From: Ktedonosporobacter rubrisoli
Lineage (GTDB): Bacteria; Chloroflexota; Ktedonobacteria; Ktedonobacterales; Ktedonobacteraceae
Length of the DNA stretch: 64,000 nucleotides
Assembly: GCF_004208415.1 (NCBI RefSeq)
Contig: NZ_CP035758.1
Coordinates: 8,928,001-8,992,000, forward strand
Direction: 5' to 3'
The notes beneath the pieces are model-generated. The model saw only the letters and a list, made by a program, of their open reading frames with translations, made no database searches and was not told where the DNA came from. A program made the translations under genes and the position numbers. Each line of letters opens with the position of its first letter. The first letter of the stretch is position 1. This document shows positions 9,120 to 17,590 of the stretch, piece after piece.

Positions 9120-9283
9120 AAGAGCACAGCAGCTTTTCCCATCTTGAGGAAGAGATTCTCTGCCAGCCAGCGCTATTGTGTTCTCGTTTGCCTTCGCTTC
9201 GTGTGTCGAGAGATTGCAGAGCTCTGGTTGGCAGAGGAATAGAAGGGCCATATTTTGTGATATGACCCTTCTGCTTTTTTGGC
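9120..9283 (+). ncRNA. Candidate structured small RNA with intrinsic terminator
   Basis: Between the LacI promoter and hflX lies a plus-strand element with no convincing protein gene. A 13-bp stem pairs 9158-9170 (CTCTGCCAGCCAG) with 9224-9236 (CTGGTTGGCAGAG). Inside are a bubble and a TCTCG/CGAGA stem. Directly after come the terminator hairpin AGAAGGG...CCCTTCT (9241-9272) and six Ts. A terminator oriented away from hflX needs a plus-strand transcript. The long bulged rod is loosely like 6S RNA, but no family is recognised. Confidence 0.35.
9241..9280 (+). terminator. Intrinsic terminator, plus strand
   Basis: AGAAGGGCCATAT pairs with ATATGACCCTTCT (one G-T pair) and is followed by GCTTTTTT. 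On the minus strand the hairpin lacks a clear T-tract, so it mainly ends a plus-strand transcript, although it could also help end hflX mRNA. Confidence 0.65.
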
Positions 9284-9310
9284 GAGTTGAGCCGCTCCGT
9301 TTGGCAGAGC

Positions 9311-10672
9311 TCAGGCTCGCATACGTACCTTACGAGGCAAGGCCGGGATTTGCAGGGCCATGAAAGGTCCGCTATGGTTTGCCGGCATATAGCCACGCAA
9401 ATGGGTTCCGTTTTCCTCGTACTCTTCGAGCTCAATGGTGCCGAATTGATGGAATTGCGCCACCAGCTCGCCCCGGCTATAGGGAATCAGAACATCAAGG
9501 GGCACAAACTTTTTGATCAATGATTCACTGATGCAGCTCAACAAATTATCGATGCCATCGCCCGTCAGCGCGGAGACGCGAGCCTGAGGCAAGGTCTGGG
9601 CGATCCCACCCAGCTGCAGGATGGTATCAGCTGGTAAAAGATCGGCCTTGTTGAGGGCCACAACCATCGGCATTCCGCCGGCCCCAATTTCTTCCAGCAC
9701 GTTTTCTACAGCCTGGATCTGGTGCTGAACGTGCGGGTGAGACGCATCCACAACGTGGACGAGCAGATCGGCTTCGGCCACCTCTTCCAGCGTGGCGCGG
9801 AAGGCGGCCACCAGGACCGTGGGCAAGCGTTGGACAAAACCAACTGTATCGGTGAGTAAGATCTCCTGTCCGCCACTAAAGCGAACGCGCCGCGTTGTCG
9901 GATCGAGCGTGGCGAAGAGCTTATCGGCGGCCAGGGCCTGCGCTCCAGCGAGTCGATTGAGCAGCGTGGACTTGCCGGCATTTGTATAGCCAACGAGCGA
10001 GACGACTGGCGCGCCCGTATATTTGCGCCGTTCCCTGTGAAGCTGGCGCTGATTGCGCACAATCTCTAGCTCTTCGAGCAGGCGATCTTTTTCGCGGCGT
10101 AAGAGGCGGCGGTCCACCTCAATCTGTTTCTCACCTTCGCCACGCTGATTGCTGCCACCACCGCGCTGACGCGATAAGTGCGACCACTGGCGTGTCAGGC
10201 GCGGTAGATCATATTCGACCTGGGCTAGCTCAACTTGCAAGCGACCTTCGCGCGTGCGCGCGCGCTGACCGAAGATGATCAAGATCAGCGCCGTCCTATC
10301 CAGGACGTGCGTTTCAAGAGCCTTTTCCAGATTGCGATGCTGACCAGGGGTCAGCTCAAGATCAAAGATGACGGCATCGCAGTTGTGGAAGCTCACCAGT
10401 TCAGCGATCTCCTCAACTTTTCCTGAGCCCAGCAGAGTGCCAGGATGTGGGCGCGCCAGCTTCTGTACGACGCGATCCACGCAGGTAACTCCTGCGGTTG
10501 TCGCGAGCTGGGTCAGCTCATCCAGCGATTCCTCTACTGCCCAGTCTGCACCTGGCATATCTACACTGATCAGAATTGCACGCTCGGGCGCCTGGGATAG
10601 CAGACCACTTAAAGGCTTTTCTTCGTCTGCATTGAGGCCGGCGTTTTTTAATTTATTTTCGAATTCTGCCAT
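9311..10672 (-). CDS. hflX: GTPase HflX, ribosome-associated
   Basis: A 453-residue HflX. The N-terminal glycine-rich HflX domain contains HPGTLLGSGKVEEIAELV, followed by the coiled linker GGGSNQRGEGEKQIEVDRR. The G domain has G1 GYTNAGKST, G3 DTVGFVQRLP and G4 NKAD. The C-terminal domain ends normally. HflX binds and splits stalled ribosomes after stress. It appears to be single-gene, with about 580 bases of non-coding DNA upstream. The start ATG at 10672 has GGGAGA in front. Confidence 0.95.
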   Translation of the reverse strand: MAEFENKLKNAGLNADEEKPLSGLLSQAPERAILISVDMPGADWAVEESLDELTQLATTAGVTCVDRVVQKLARPHPGTLLGSGKVEEIAELVSFHNCDAVIFDLELTPGQHRNLEKALETHVLDRTALILIIFGQRARTREGRLQVELAQVEYDLPRLTRQWSHLSRQRGGGSNQRGEGEKQIEVDRRLLRREKDRLLEELEIVRNQRQLHRERRKYTGAPVVSLVGYTNAGKSTLLNRLAGAQALAADKLFATLDPTTRRVRFSGGQEILLTDTVGFVQRLPTVLVAAFRATLEEVAEADLLVHVVDASHPHVQHQIQAVENVLEEIGAGGMPMVVALNKADLLPADTILQLGGIAQTLPQARVSALTGDGIDNLLSCISESLIKKFVPLDVLIPYSRGELVAQFHQFGTIELEEYEENGTHLRGYMPANHSGPFMALQIPALPRKVRMRA

Positions 10673-11250
10673 ATATTCTCCCTGAACTATCTTATAATGC
10701 GGAGGGCCTGTGTAATTAAGGTGATGAGGAAAACATCTGCTGGAGTGCGGCTGTACTGGTCAGGGTGGGAGGATATGCTGCCTGCATAGTGTTTGAATGA
10801 TTCGGCAGATCAATTCAGACGGTATGTGAGTTTCTTCTAACAGTGAAAAACCTTCCTCGCCCTGCATTTAGCGCAATACATAATACACTACGACTTTATA
10901 TGCGTTTTCGTGTATCAGATGTGTTCCGCTAGGAATGGGTTACTGGAAGTTTATTGTCACCGCTGCATGTCTCCTCTTAAAATCATCACGTCTGTAATAC
11001 TTACAAGATATCTGAGATAGGCTTAAATGTCAAGTGGCAATTTTGCCTATTCTGCTTTCCTGTCCCGTGCAGAACTAGTACTGTATAGCACTAACTTCTA
11101 CAATTAGAACTACACAGCACCGATTCTGCGCTGTCAAGGATGGATAGGCCCTGATTCCCCTGGCAATTGTTCTCGATTTCGGGCCTATGTTCTAGCCATT
11201 GGCGCTACAGAACTGCCCTAAGCACAGCTACCATATGATCTTGTACATAT
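10673..11250. other. Non-coding stretch between ABC-F gene and hflX
   Basis: No protein gene is supported. ATAGGCCC (near 11144) and GGGCCTAT (near 11184) can form an 8-bp stem downstream of the ABC-F stop, but without a T-tract. The part next to 10673 must hold the hflX promoter; no clear consensus was found. Confidence 0.5.
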
Positions 11251-12858
11251 TTATGCCCTTGTGAGCAGTTTGTTGTACTTTGGATCATAGAGAAGCGTGC
11301 GCCCTTCCGGCATGAGCAAGAGCATATCCGGCTTCAGGTGTTGCACGAATTCAAGATCGTGAGTAACGGCGATAATGGTGCCGTGATAGCTGCCCAGAGC
11401 GTCGCCGATGAGATTGCGCGAGATCACGTCAAGGTGCGTGGTTGGCTCGTCGAGTACAAGCAGGTTGGGACCATCAAGGACCATCTTAGCCAGGGCCAGC
11501 CGCGTCTTCTCACCTCCACTTAGCGTAGCCACGCGCTGACGCACGCGCTCTCCATTGAAGAGAAAGCGGCCCAGAATGCCCCGCACGCGCTTTGCGTCGG
11601 AGGGGAGCACAGCGCTTGCCTCCTCTAAGACAATATTGTCGTAGTCCAGCCCTTCATTTTCCTGCGCATAATATCCCAGGTGGACGCGCTCGTCGAAGGT
11701 GACGGTCCCGCCGTTGAGTGGCGTAAGCCCGAGCAACGTGCGCAGGAGGGTCGTCTTGCCGGCCCCGTTAAGCCCGACGATTACCAGGCGCTGTCCGCGT
11801 TCAACCTGGAAAGAGAGATTGCGAAAAATCTCTTTAGAGCCGTAGCTCTTACTCAACTTATCTGCATGCAAAACGAGGCGCCCGCTTGGCTGACGCAGCG
11901 GAAAATCGATCTTGATGCGCCGGCTTTCCTGGGGCAATTGCGGCTTGCTGGCTTCTAGCTGGGCGATACGCTTATCGATGGAGATGCGCTGACTGACGCG
12001 ACTGGCTCCGAAGCCGCGCAGCTTATCCGAAGTCTTGCGCAGCCTGCTAATCTCGCGTTCGTGCTGGCGTTTGGTACGCTCGATGAAGGCCAGCGTATTT
12101 CCAGTAATCGTCAGGTAATTTGAATAGTTACCCCGGTATTCCTCAAGCTGATGGGTAAACTCGTTAATGCGCAAAATCTTACTGATGCTGCTATCAAGCA
12201 GGTCCAGATCATGCGAGATGAGCAGGAGCGCCCCTGGATAGCCTTGCAGAAAGTCCATTAACCATTCTGTAGCCTCGATATCCAGAAAGTTTGTAGGCTC
12301 GTCGAGCAAGAGAAGATCGGGAGCCTGGAAGAGCAAGCGCACAAGGGCAAGTTTCGTTTTCTGGCCCCCGCTAAGCGTACTGACCTGGCGATCAAGGGTG
12401 ATGCCGCCCAGGTTCAGGCCAGCAATAAGTTGCTCGCTCCTCGCATCGGCCTCATAGTAGCCAAGGCGCTCAAGCTCATCCTGCGCCTGCGAGAAGCGCT
12501 GCAACAGCGTAGAGAGGTCGCCGTTTGCCGATTCGGCCATGCGCGCGCTCAGGTCCTCATATTTACTGATAGCCTGATCGAGGCCGGTACTGCTGAAGAT
12601 GAAGTTGCGTACGCTACCGCCTTCCTCTACTGGCGCCTCGTGGGCTATATCCTGGGACAGATAGCCATGGCTGCGTGGGAGGGAGACAGTACCCTGATCG
12701 GTCTCTTGCACGCCGGCAATAATCTTCATTAAGGTGCTTTTGCCTGCCCCGTTTACGCCGATTAAGCCAGCCTTTTCGCCGGGGGCTACGGTAAATGATA
12801 TATCGTCAAGTACGAGGCGAGCCCCATAGGAAAGTGAAATGTGGTTAACCTGTAACAT
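11251..12858 (-). CDS. ABC-F family ATPase (ribosome-associated)
   Basis: A 535-residue soluble protein with two ABC domains and no membrane segments. Domain 1 has Walker A GVNGAGKST and signature LSGGQKTKLAL; domain 2 has GLNGAGKTT and LSGGEKTRLAL. The inter-domain linker (about residues 240-310) is basic and helical, as in ABC-F proteins that enter the ribosomal E site. Members act as translation factors or protect ribosomes from antibiotics; sequence alone does not say which. AAAGGA lies ahead of the ATG at 12858. A long upstream region could be a regulatory leader. Confidence 0.92.
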   Translation of the reverse strand: MLQVNHISLSYGARLVLDDISFTVAPGEKAGLIGVNGAGKSTLMKIIAGVQETDQGTVSLPRSHGYLSQDIAHEAPVEEGGSVRNFIFSSTGLDQAISKYEDLSARMAESANGDLSTLLQRFSQAQDELERLGYYEADARSEQLIAGLNLGGITLDRQVSTLSGGQKTKLALVRLLFQAPDLLLLDEPTNFLDIEATEWLMDFLQGYPGALLLISHDLDLLDSSISKILRINEFTHQLEEYRGNYSNYLTITGNTLAFIERTKRQHEREISRLRKTSDKLRGFGASRVSQRISIDKRIAQLEASKPQLPQESRRIKIDFPLRQPSGRLVLHADKLSKSYGSKEIFRNLSFQVERGQRLVIVGLNGAGKTTLLRTLLGLTPLNGGTVTFDERVHLGYYAQENEGLDYDNIVLEEASAVLPSDAKRVRGILGRFLFNGERVRQRVATLSGGEKTRLALAKMVLDGPNLLVLDEPTTHLDVISRNLIGDALGSYHGTIIAVTHDLEFVQHLKPDMLLLMPEGRTLLYDPKYNKLLTRA

Positions 12859-13432
12859 ATTTTTATCAATCCTTTGTGTGCATAATCAAAATTTGACTGG
12901 CAAAGAAGTGGATGTGTCAGTTGCGACGCGTGCGCATAAAGGGTCGCGGACACAGAATGAAGGGCTCTGCACACTCTCATGTATGAAAGAAAGGGTAGAC
13001 TGGGTTCTTGCGGTGTCGCGTAGAACGGCTGGCAGTCGAGAGGTGTGCTGCCCGGCGACACACGCCAATACATACCCTGGTGGTTCCTGAGTGAGGGAGG
13101 AAAGGGCGAAAAAGATGCGGGAAAAGAATCGACAATGCTACTCAGCTATGCGCTGCGAGTAGACGCATCAGTATAAGACCATTTCCTGCCGCATGAGCCT
13201 GGCGTGGTCGCTCATGCGGCAGGTTGTATTGTAAGCGTTTGTCCTTCTGTCATCAGATTGATCTCTTTCGTGTTGCAAAAAGTTTTACGTCTGTTATGGT
13301 AACATCTTTGTGGCTGAGACGTCAAGATGTTTGAAAACCTATTCTAGCTTTCCGGTCCAGAAAGAGGGGCCCAGAAAAAGGGATGCAAATCCGCAAGGCG
13401 CATCCCTTTAGCTTGGAGTAGAAGAAGGGATT
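12859..13432. other. Non-coding region upstream of the ABC-F gene with two hairpins
   Basis: No gene supported. It contains a perfect 14-bp hairpin at 13185-13223 (CCTGCCGCATGAGC / GCTCATGCGGCAGG) and the HsmA terminator at 13377-13409. About 300 bases separate the first hairpin from the ABC-F start, enough for a regulated leader. Open frames inside it overlap the ABC-F start and have no convincing composition. Confidence 0.5.
13377..13409 (-). terminator. Intrinsic terminator of the HsmA-family gene
   Basis: AAAGGGATGC (13377-13386) pairs perfectly with GCATCCCTTT (13400-13409). Read on the minus strand it ends in a T-run, 24 bases after the stop codon. Confidence 0.8.
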
Positions 13433-13813
13433 TTAGCCGAGCAGCCCGCTGTTAAGAACTGCGCCAGTACCATAGGGGATGAGCCAGAGGGTCCAGACAA
13501 TCAGGCTCAAGCGATGGAAGCTCTGCAATTCATTGGGCCTTTTGCGCCATACAACTATGCTGGCCCACAAAGTGTGTATGGCCATAAGCAGTAAGGCCAC
13601 AGCTCCCGTCATGCTGTGCAGGCTCATGACGAATTTTCCGCCGGCAATTAAATGCATCATCTCGGTTCCGGCTCCGTCGAATACTAATCCTCCCCAAAAG
13701 AAGAAGAGGTGCCAGGGCTTTAAATGCTTAACCAGGCGCTCGCTCCACACGCCGATGCTGTAGAGAACCAGCGCAGTAGTCATTGCCACGATTGCTAGTG
13801 GTAGTAAAGGCAT
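13433..13813 (-). CDS. HsmA-family (TIGR03987-like) small membrane protein
   Basis: A 126-residue protein with four predicted transmembrane helices and little soluble sequence. The conserved features I recognise are WSERLVKHLKPWHLFFFWGG and a later HSMTGAVALLLMAIHTLW segment, which match a family of unknown function. AGGAGG precedes the ATG at 13813. It is a single gene with its own terminator. Three strong palindromes lie upstream, which implies tight control by a dedicated repressor or activator not encoded beside it. Confidence 0.75.
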   Translation of the reverse strand: MPLLPLAIVAMTTALVLYSIGVWSERLVKHLKPWHLFFFWGGLVFDGAGTEMMHLIAGGKFVMSLHSMTGAVALLLMAIHTLWASIVVWRKRPNELQSFHRLSLIVWTLWLIPYGTGAVLNSGLLG

Positions 13814-13945
13814 CGTTGTAACCTCCTAAAAATTGCTTTGGCCTTTTAGCGTTGTTTAATATTGGCTTTGCGGTGACCTAACCGCTAAAAAATGCTGGAG
13901 GCATCCGGCTCTCCGCTGCATTTGCTGCTTATCAGGGCCGCTCTG

Positions 13946-13965
13946 TCAGGTCAAATTTGACTTAA
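13946..13965. promoter_or_regulatory. Palindromic operator copy 1
   Basis: TCAGGTCAAATTTGACTTAA: the right half is identical to the perfect copies at 13995 and 14127, and the left half differs at three positions. Confidence 0.5.
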
Positions 13966-13994
13966 TCTGTAAAAAAATTATTGCTACCACCTAA

Positions 13995-14014
13995 TTAAGT
14001 CAAGGTTGACTTAA
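13995..14014. promoter_or_regulatory. Palindromic operator copy 2 (perfect)
   Basis: TTAAGTCAAGGTTGACTTAA, a perfect 9-2-9 inverted repeat located about 180 bases upstream of the HsmA-family start. Confidence 0.65.
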
Positions 14015-14126
14015 ATTGTAAGAAAAAATGAAATTGTCCTCAATGAAATAGGCTAAATGGGCGCGTTAACTTGGCTGCAAGGTACAGCGAGTGAAAGTAG
14101 TAGAGACTTATCTTAAGGCTTTTATT

Positions 14127-14150
14127 CATTAAGTCAGTCTTGACTTAATG
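14127..14150. promoter_or_regulatory. Palindromic operator copy 3
   Basis: CATTAAGTCA and TGACTTAATG flank a four-base spacer, a 10-4-10 inverted repeat with the same core as the copies at 13946 and 13995. Confidence 0.65.
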
Positions 14151-14412
14151 GAGTATACAAGATAAAGATCAACAAGTCAAGGCAAGCCCTGGGAAGAATT
14201 GCTGTTCAATATGGTTGAGCTGAGACAGCTAGCTTTGTTTGAGGTTTGCAGATATGGTTGAGGTAAGGAAAAAATGTGAAGCTTTGAATTGAGCCAAAGA
14301 ACTGCTCACAACCTGTTTGGAAGTGCTCAGCTCTCTGGCCGGGTAGGCTTAGCGTAGTGAGTCTTTCGACTTTACTGTGCCGTTTCGCAAGCAGATCAGG
14401 AAAATGGATTGT

Positions 14413-15612
14413 TTAGCTATTGCGCCACTGGCCGCTGAATTGCCGAGTAAGATTGATGTATTGGGTGCCATACGTGACGCTGGGCTCGATCATTGCGCCT
14501 TCAAACCACTCATTAAAGCTGGTGATAGTTACCCAATCAGGATGGCTGGCTATCGCTCCATTCCAGCTTTCGGCGTAGGTGGCGCCATTATCGCGCGGCA
14601 CTATATAAGCACCTGTGCGGCCCGGAACATGAGTATCATTGTAGCCAGGTATAACGCCTGCTGCCCAGATCTTGTGTGTGCCATGAGCACTGTTATAGGC
14701 ATCAACTTTGGCGCGAAAGCCCTCGTCTACCGCAGCCATACTATTGCTCTGCAATCCCCAGTAGCCACCACTAAAGAGATGAATGCCATCAAAGACGCTA
14801 AGCATAGAAATGTCGACGCCCTCAACCGACCAGATCATTTGATTATCGGGATCGACTTGATCGCGAATCGAGGCCCAATCTGAGAGTGTGCGGCCCTGGT
14901 CCAGGGCTTTCCAGAAGAAGATGACCGGCTTGCCCTGCCAGTGGAAGAAATGAGGATCATTGCTGTAGGTATTTTTAATATAGCGCAGGGCGCTTACAAA
15001 ATTATCTATGCTGCCGAAAGCTGGTGCATCGCATTCAAGGTAGATCGAAGAGGTAAAGTCATAACCGGTTCTGCTTTCCAGGCTTGCCGAATGGGCCAGT
15101 ACCTTAGCAAAGTTTTTATCGGTCTGATCTCCAGGTCCCCACCATGAGTTGATAAAGCCCGTAATACCTGCGCTCGATGCCCAGGAGAGCTGCCGATCGA
15201 TGGTTGCGTCATCGCTAGAATTATATTTAACAGTAGGTAGATCTGGCATTGTCGATGCAGACCAAGTAGAAGAATTGTACCAGGAGTAGTAAAAGGCCAG
15301 CACAGGATGACTGGCGATACTACTGCCGGGAACTGGCGGCGCGGTAGGCTGTACTGTGGGTTTGGGTGTCGGTGTAGGTGTGGCATGATGGCCAGGAACC
15401 TGCAGCGTAATCGCGGTTGGTGTGGGATCGGCAGTTGCCGTCTGCGTTTGTCCCGGCACCTCGGGAGATGTTTGTCCCGGCGGTACAGTAGGCTTGGACG
15501 TGTTATTTATACCCACCGGGATATCCTGGCAAGCCGAAAAACATACAAGAAGACAAATATAGAGAAGAACGAAGGCCGCTCTTCTGCTCTTTTTTGATAG
15601 CTGTATCCCCAT
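14413..15612 (-). CDS. Secreted lipoprotein, GH99/GH71-like glycoside hydrolase
   Basis: A 399-residue protein. The N-terminus has basic residues, a hydrophobic stretch and the lipobox LLVCFSACQ, so it is a surface lipoprotein. Residues about 35-90 form a Pro/Thr-rich linker. The rest is a TIM-barrel-like domain starting HPVLAFYYSWYNSSTW, with ITGFINSWWGPGDQTDKNF, FFHWQGKPVIFFWK and a closing TSFNEWFEGAMIEPS. This pattern resembles endo-alpha-mannosidase-like GH99 and related GH71 proteins; the exact substrate is unknown. It is divergent from a GH5 gene, consistent with polysaccharide degradation outside the cell. Confidence 0.75.
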   Translation of the reverse strand: MGIQLSKKSRRAAFVLLYICLLVCFSACQDIPVGINNTSKPTVPPGQTSPEVPGQTQTATADPTPTAITLQVPGHHATPTPTPKPTVQPTAPPVPGSSIASHPVLAFYYSWYNSSTWSASTMPDLPTVKYNSSDDATIDRQLSWASSAGITGFINSWWGPGDQTDKNFAKVLAHSASLESRTGYDFTSSIYLECDAPAFGSIDNFVSALRYIKNTYSNDPHFFHWQGKPVIFFWKALDQGRTLSDWASIRDQVDPDNQMIWSVEGVDISMLSVFDGIHLFSGGYWGLQSNSMAAVDEGFRAKVDAYNSAHGTHKIWAAGVIPGYNDTHVPGRTGAYIVPRDNGATYAESWNGAIASHPDWVTITSFNEWFEGAMIEPSVTYGTQYINLTRQFSGQWRNS

Positions 15613-16288
15613 ACGAAGAAAACCCTTTAGAAGTACTTCAATCCCCGACTATAGTATACCGAAATTACCACATGTATACTTAGCCGCTAGGATATTTGGG
15701 AGAGCCTGTTGCTCTTGATTGCTCTTTTACTATTTAAGGATGAGCTTATAAGCAAGGAATAGTGCGTAAATGGGTATATAAGTCGTTCTTTCTGCTTCCA
15801 CTATACGCCATGACGTAAATCCTCACAAGATATGGTACTGCAGGCATACTTTATGCCTATTGATTTCTGCCAACCCGCCCAAAATGGTGACTTGATTGAT
15901 ATACGGGGGCAGGATAGCCAGGTTGCTCTTCTGCCCGCCTGCTCTCCCACTAACCGGCGAGCCAGCGCTCATCTATGAAGATAAGAATCTAAGTACATTT
16001 AGCCCAATGGGTTTAATTCTATGCAAAAATGCAGCCGGCACTCGTTACTTATTTTGAAGGCTGGAAAAGAGAGATCGATATTTCTCCTTTTGTCATACAA
16101 GAGAGTTTAATGAGGTGTGAGAAATAGATGGGCTTATCCAGTAGAAAACTAGCTAGTAGCCGCTTTCTCAATCATATAGAAAGCTGTAGAAATGTCGAAG
16201 AAGTGAGCCATCTCATAACTCACTTGGAAAAGGATAAATGTCAGATCGATACAGTCCTAAGTATTTTTTGAGTAAGGATACAAATTTT
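15613..16288. other. Divergent intergenic region between two exported glycosidase genes
   Basis: No gene supported. It must contain both promoters. AAGTGAG (near 16202) and CTCACTT (near 16219) form a small hairpin about 65 bases before the GH5 start. No riboswitch family was recognised. Confidence 0.5.
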
Positions 16289-17434
16289 ATGCGGAAAACG
16301 CGTTTGAAGATATCTACTTGGAGCATCTTGTGTGCAACTTTTGCCCTTGTTAGCCTGCTAGGCATAGGGCTGATAGTCCTGAATAGGACAGTGGCGCAAG
16401 CTGCTGGTAGCCTGCCCTATAATGCAACCGCCAATGGGCCCTATACAGTTCAGGGCAATAAGATTCTGGGCAAAGATGGACGGCAGTATATTATTCATGG
16501 CATGGCGAGGGATGGCCTTGAGTATAACTGCCGGGGAGAGGGGCCGCTGGATAAGCAAACATTAGCTTATATGGGGCCTGGCAATAGTACCAATGGTAGC
16601 ACATATTGGGGCGCTAACACGATTCGCCTGCCGCTTTCGGAAGTATTCTGGCTCTCTGGCCAGGGCTCCACATGTACTGCCGCCCAATATCAAGCCCTGG
16701 TAAAGGGCACGGTAGATACCATAACGGCTCTCCATATGAATGTAATGCTGGATCTGCATTGGGTGGGAGCGGGCCGCCAATCGACCAACGGTGGTGGTCA
16801 ATGGCCAATGCCTGACGGCGATAGCGTCACCTTCTGGCAACAGATTGCTACGCAGTATAGGGGTTACTCTAACGTCTTCTTTGAGCTTTACAATGAGCCA
16901 GTGCCGCCAAACTGGCCCTGCTGGCAAAAGGGCTGCCAGGTAAGCGGGACAGGCTATTCTAACGATTGCCATTGCTCAAAACAGCTGAGCTATCAGGCGG
17001 TGGGCATGCAAACTCTCGTCGATACGGTACGCAAGTCCGGCGCCTCTAATCTGGTGATTGTGGGAGGTTCAAACTGGGGCTTTGATTTGAGCCAGCTACC
17101 TAACTATCCCATTTCCGGGACGAATATCGTCTATGATACGCATCCCTATGCTTATGCTAATAAGTCAGCTAAATATTGGGATTGGGCCTTTGGCAACCTT
17201 AGCTCACGCTATCCGATCATTTCAGCCGAGAATGGCCAATATGATTGTAAAGAGGATTATATGAGCCAGTTGCTGCCCTATCTTGATAGCCATCAGATGG
17301 GTTGGGTTGCCTGGGCCTGGGTGGTCAATGGTAATGTATGCGGATATCCGCAGCTTGTCACTGATTATCGAGGCACGCCAGCGAACAGTATGGGAGTATA
17401 TATCTATAAGTCCTTGCAGCGCTACAGGTCTTGA
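16289..17434 (+). CDS. Secreted GH5-family glycoside hydrolase
   Basis: 381 residues from the ATG at 16289, which has AAGGA about ten bases upstream; an in-frame ATG 17 codons earlier is less likely. The N-terminus is a Sec signal or anchor ending near VAQAAGS. The catalytic domain shows VMLDLHW, the acid/base Glu203 in FELYNEP and the nucleophile Glu314 in SAENGQ, both at expected GH5 positions. Several Cys pairs suggest an extracellular enzyme. Members hydrolyse beta-glucans, mannans or related polymers; the substrate is not determined. The terminator at 17495 follows. Confidence 0.88.
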   Translation: MRKTRLKISTWSILCATFALVSLLGIGLIVLNRTVAQAAGSLPYNATANGPYTVQGNKILGKDGRQYIIHGMARDGLEYNCRGEGPLDKQTLAYMGPGNSTNGSTYWGANTIRLPLSEVFWLSGQGSTCTAAQYQALVKGTVDTITALHMNVMLDLHWVGAGRQSTNGGGQWPMPDGDSVTFWQQIATQYRGYSNVFFELYNEPVPPNWPCWQKGCQVSGTGYSNDCHCSKQLSYQAVGMQTLVDTVRKSGASNLVIVGGSNWGFDLSQLPNYPISGTNIVYDTHPYAYANKSAKYWDWAFGNLSSRYPIISAENGQYDCKEDYMSQLLPYLDSHQMGWVAWAWVVNGNVCGYPQLVTDYRGTPANSMGVYIYKSLQRYRS

Positions 17435-17494
17435 TCCGCTATACCCTTCCTGTTAAGTCCAAAGTTTTGTTATAGCTATACTTGATAAGCTCCG

Positions 17495-17534
17495 GCGTTG
17501 AAGAGCAGCTTTATTGCAGCCCTTCAACGCTTTT
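17495..17534 (+). terminator. Intrinsic terminator after the GH5 gene
   Basis: GCGTTGAAG (17495-17503) pairs with CTTCAACGC (17522-17530) and is followed by TTTT; the loop contains a further short stem. Confidence 0.75.
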
Positions 17535-17590
17535 GCTATTCGGACCCTCGTGACAAAGTGAGCTTCCCGGTAAGCTTTGCCCACCACCTG

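Noticed and set aside
9073..9435. Minus-strand ORF of 120 residues overlapping the hflX end
   Set aside because: Out-of-frame overlap with the well-supported hflX C-terminus and the terminator hairpin.
12786..13073. Minus-strand ORF as a possible leader peptide of the ABC-F gene
   Set aside because: It runs into the ABC-F gene out of frame and has no distinctive composition. A leader role could not be supported.
14377..14883. Plus-strand ORF of 168 residues
   Set aside because: Lies antisense to the GH99-like gene, whose protein shows clear conserved motifs.
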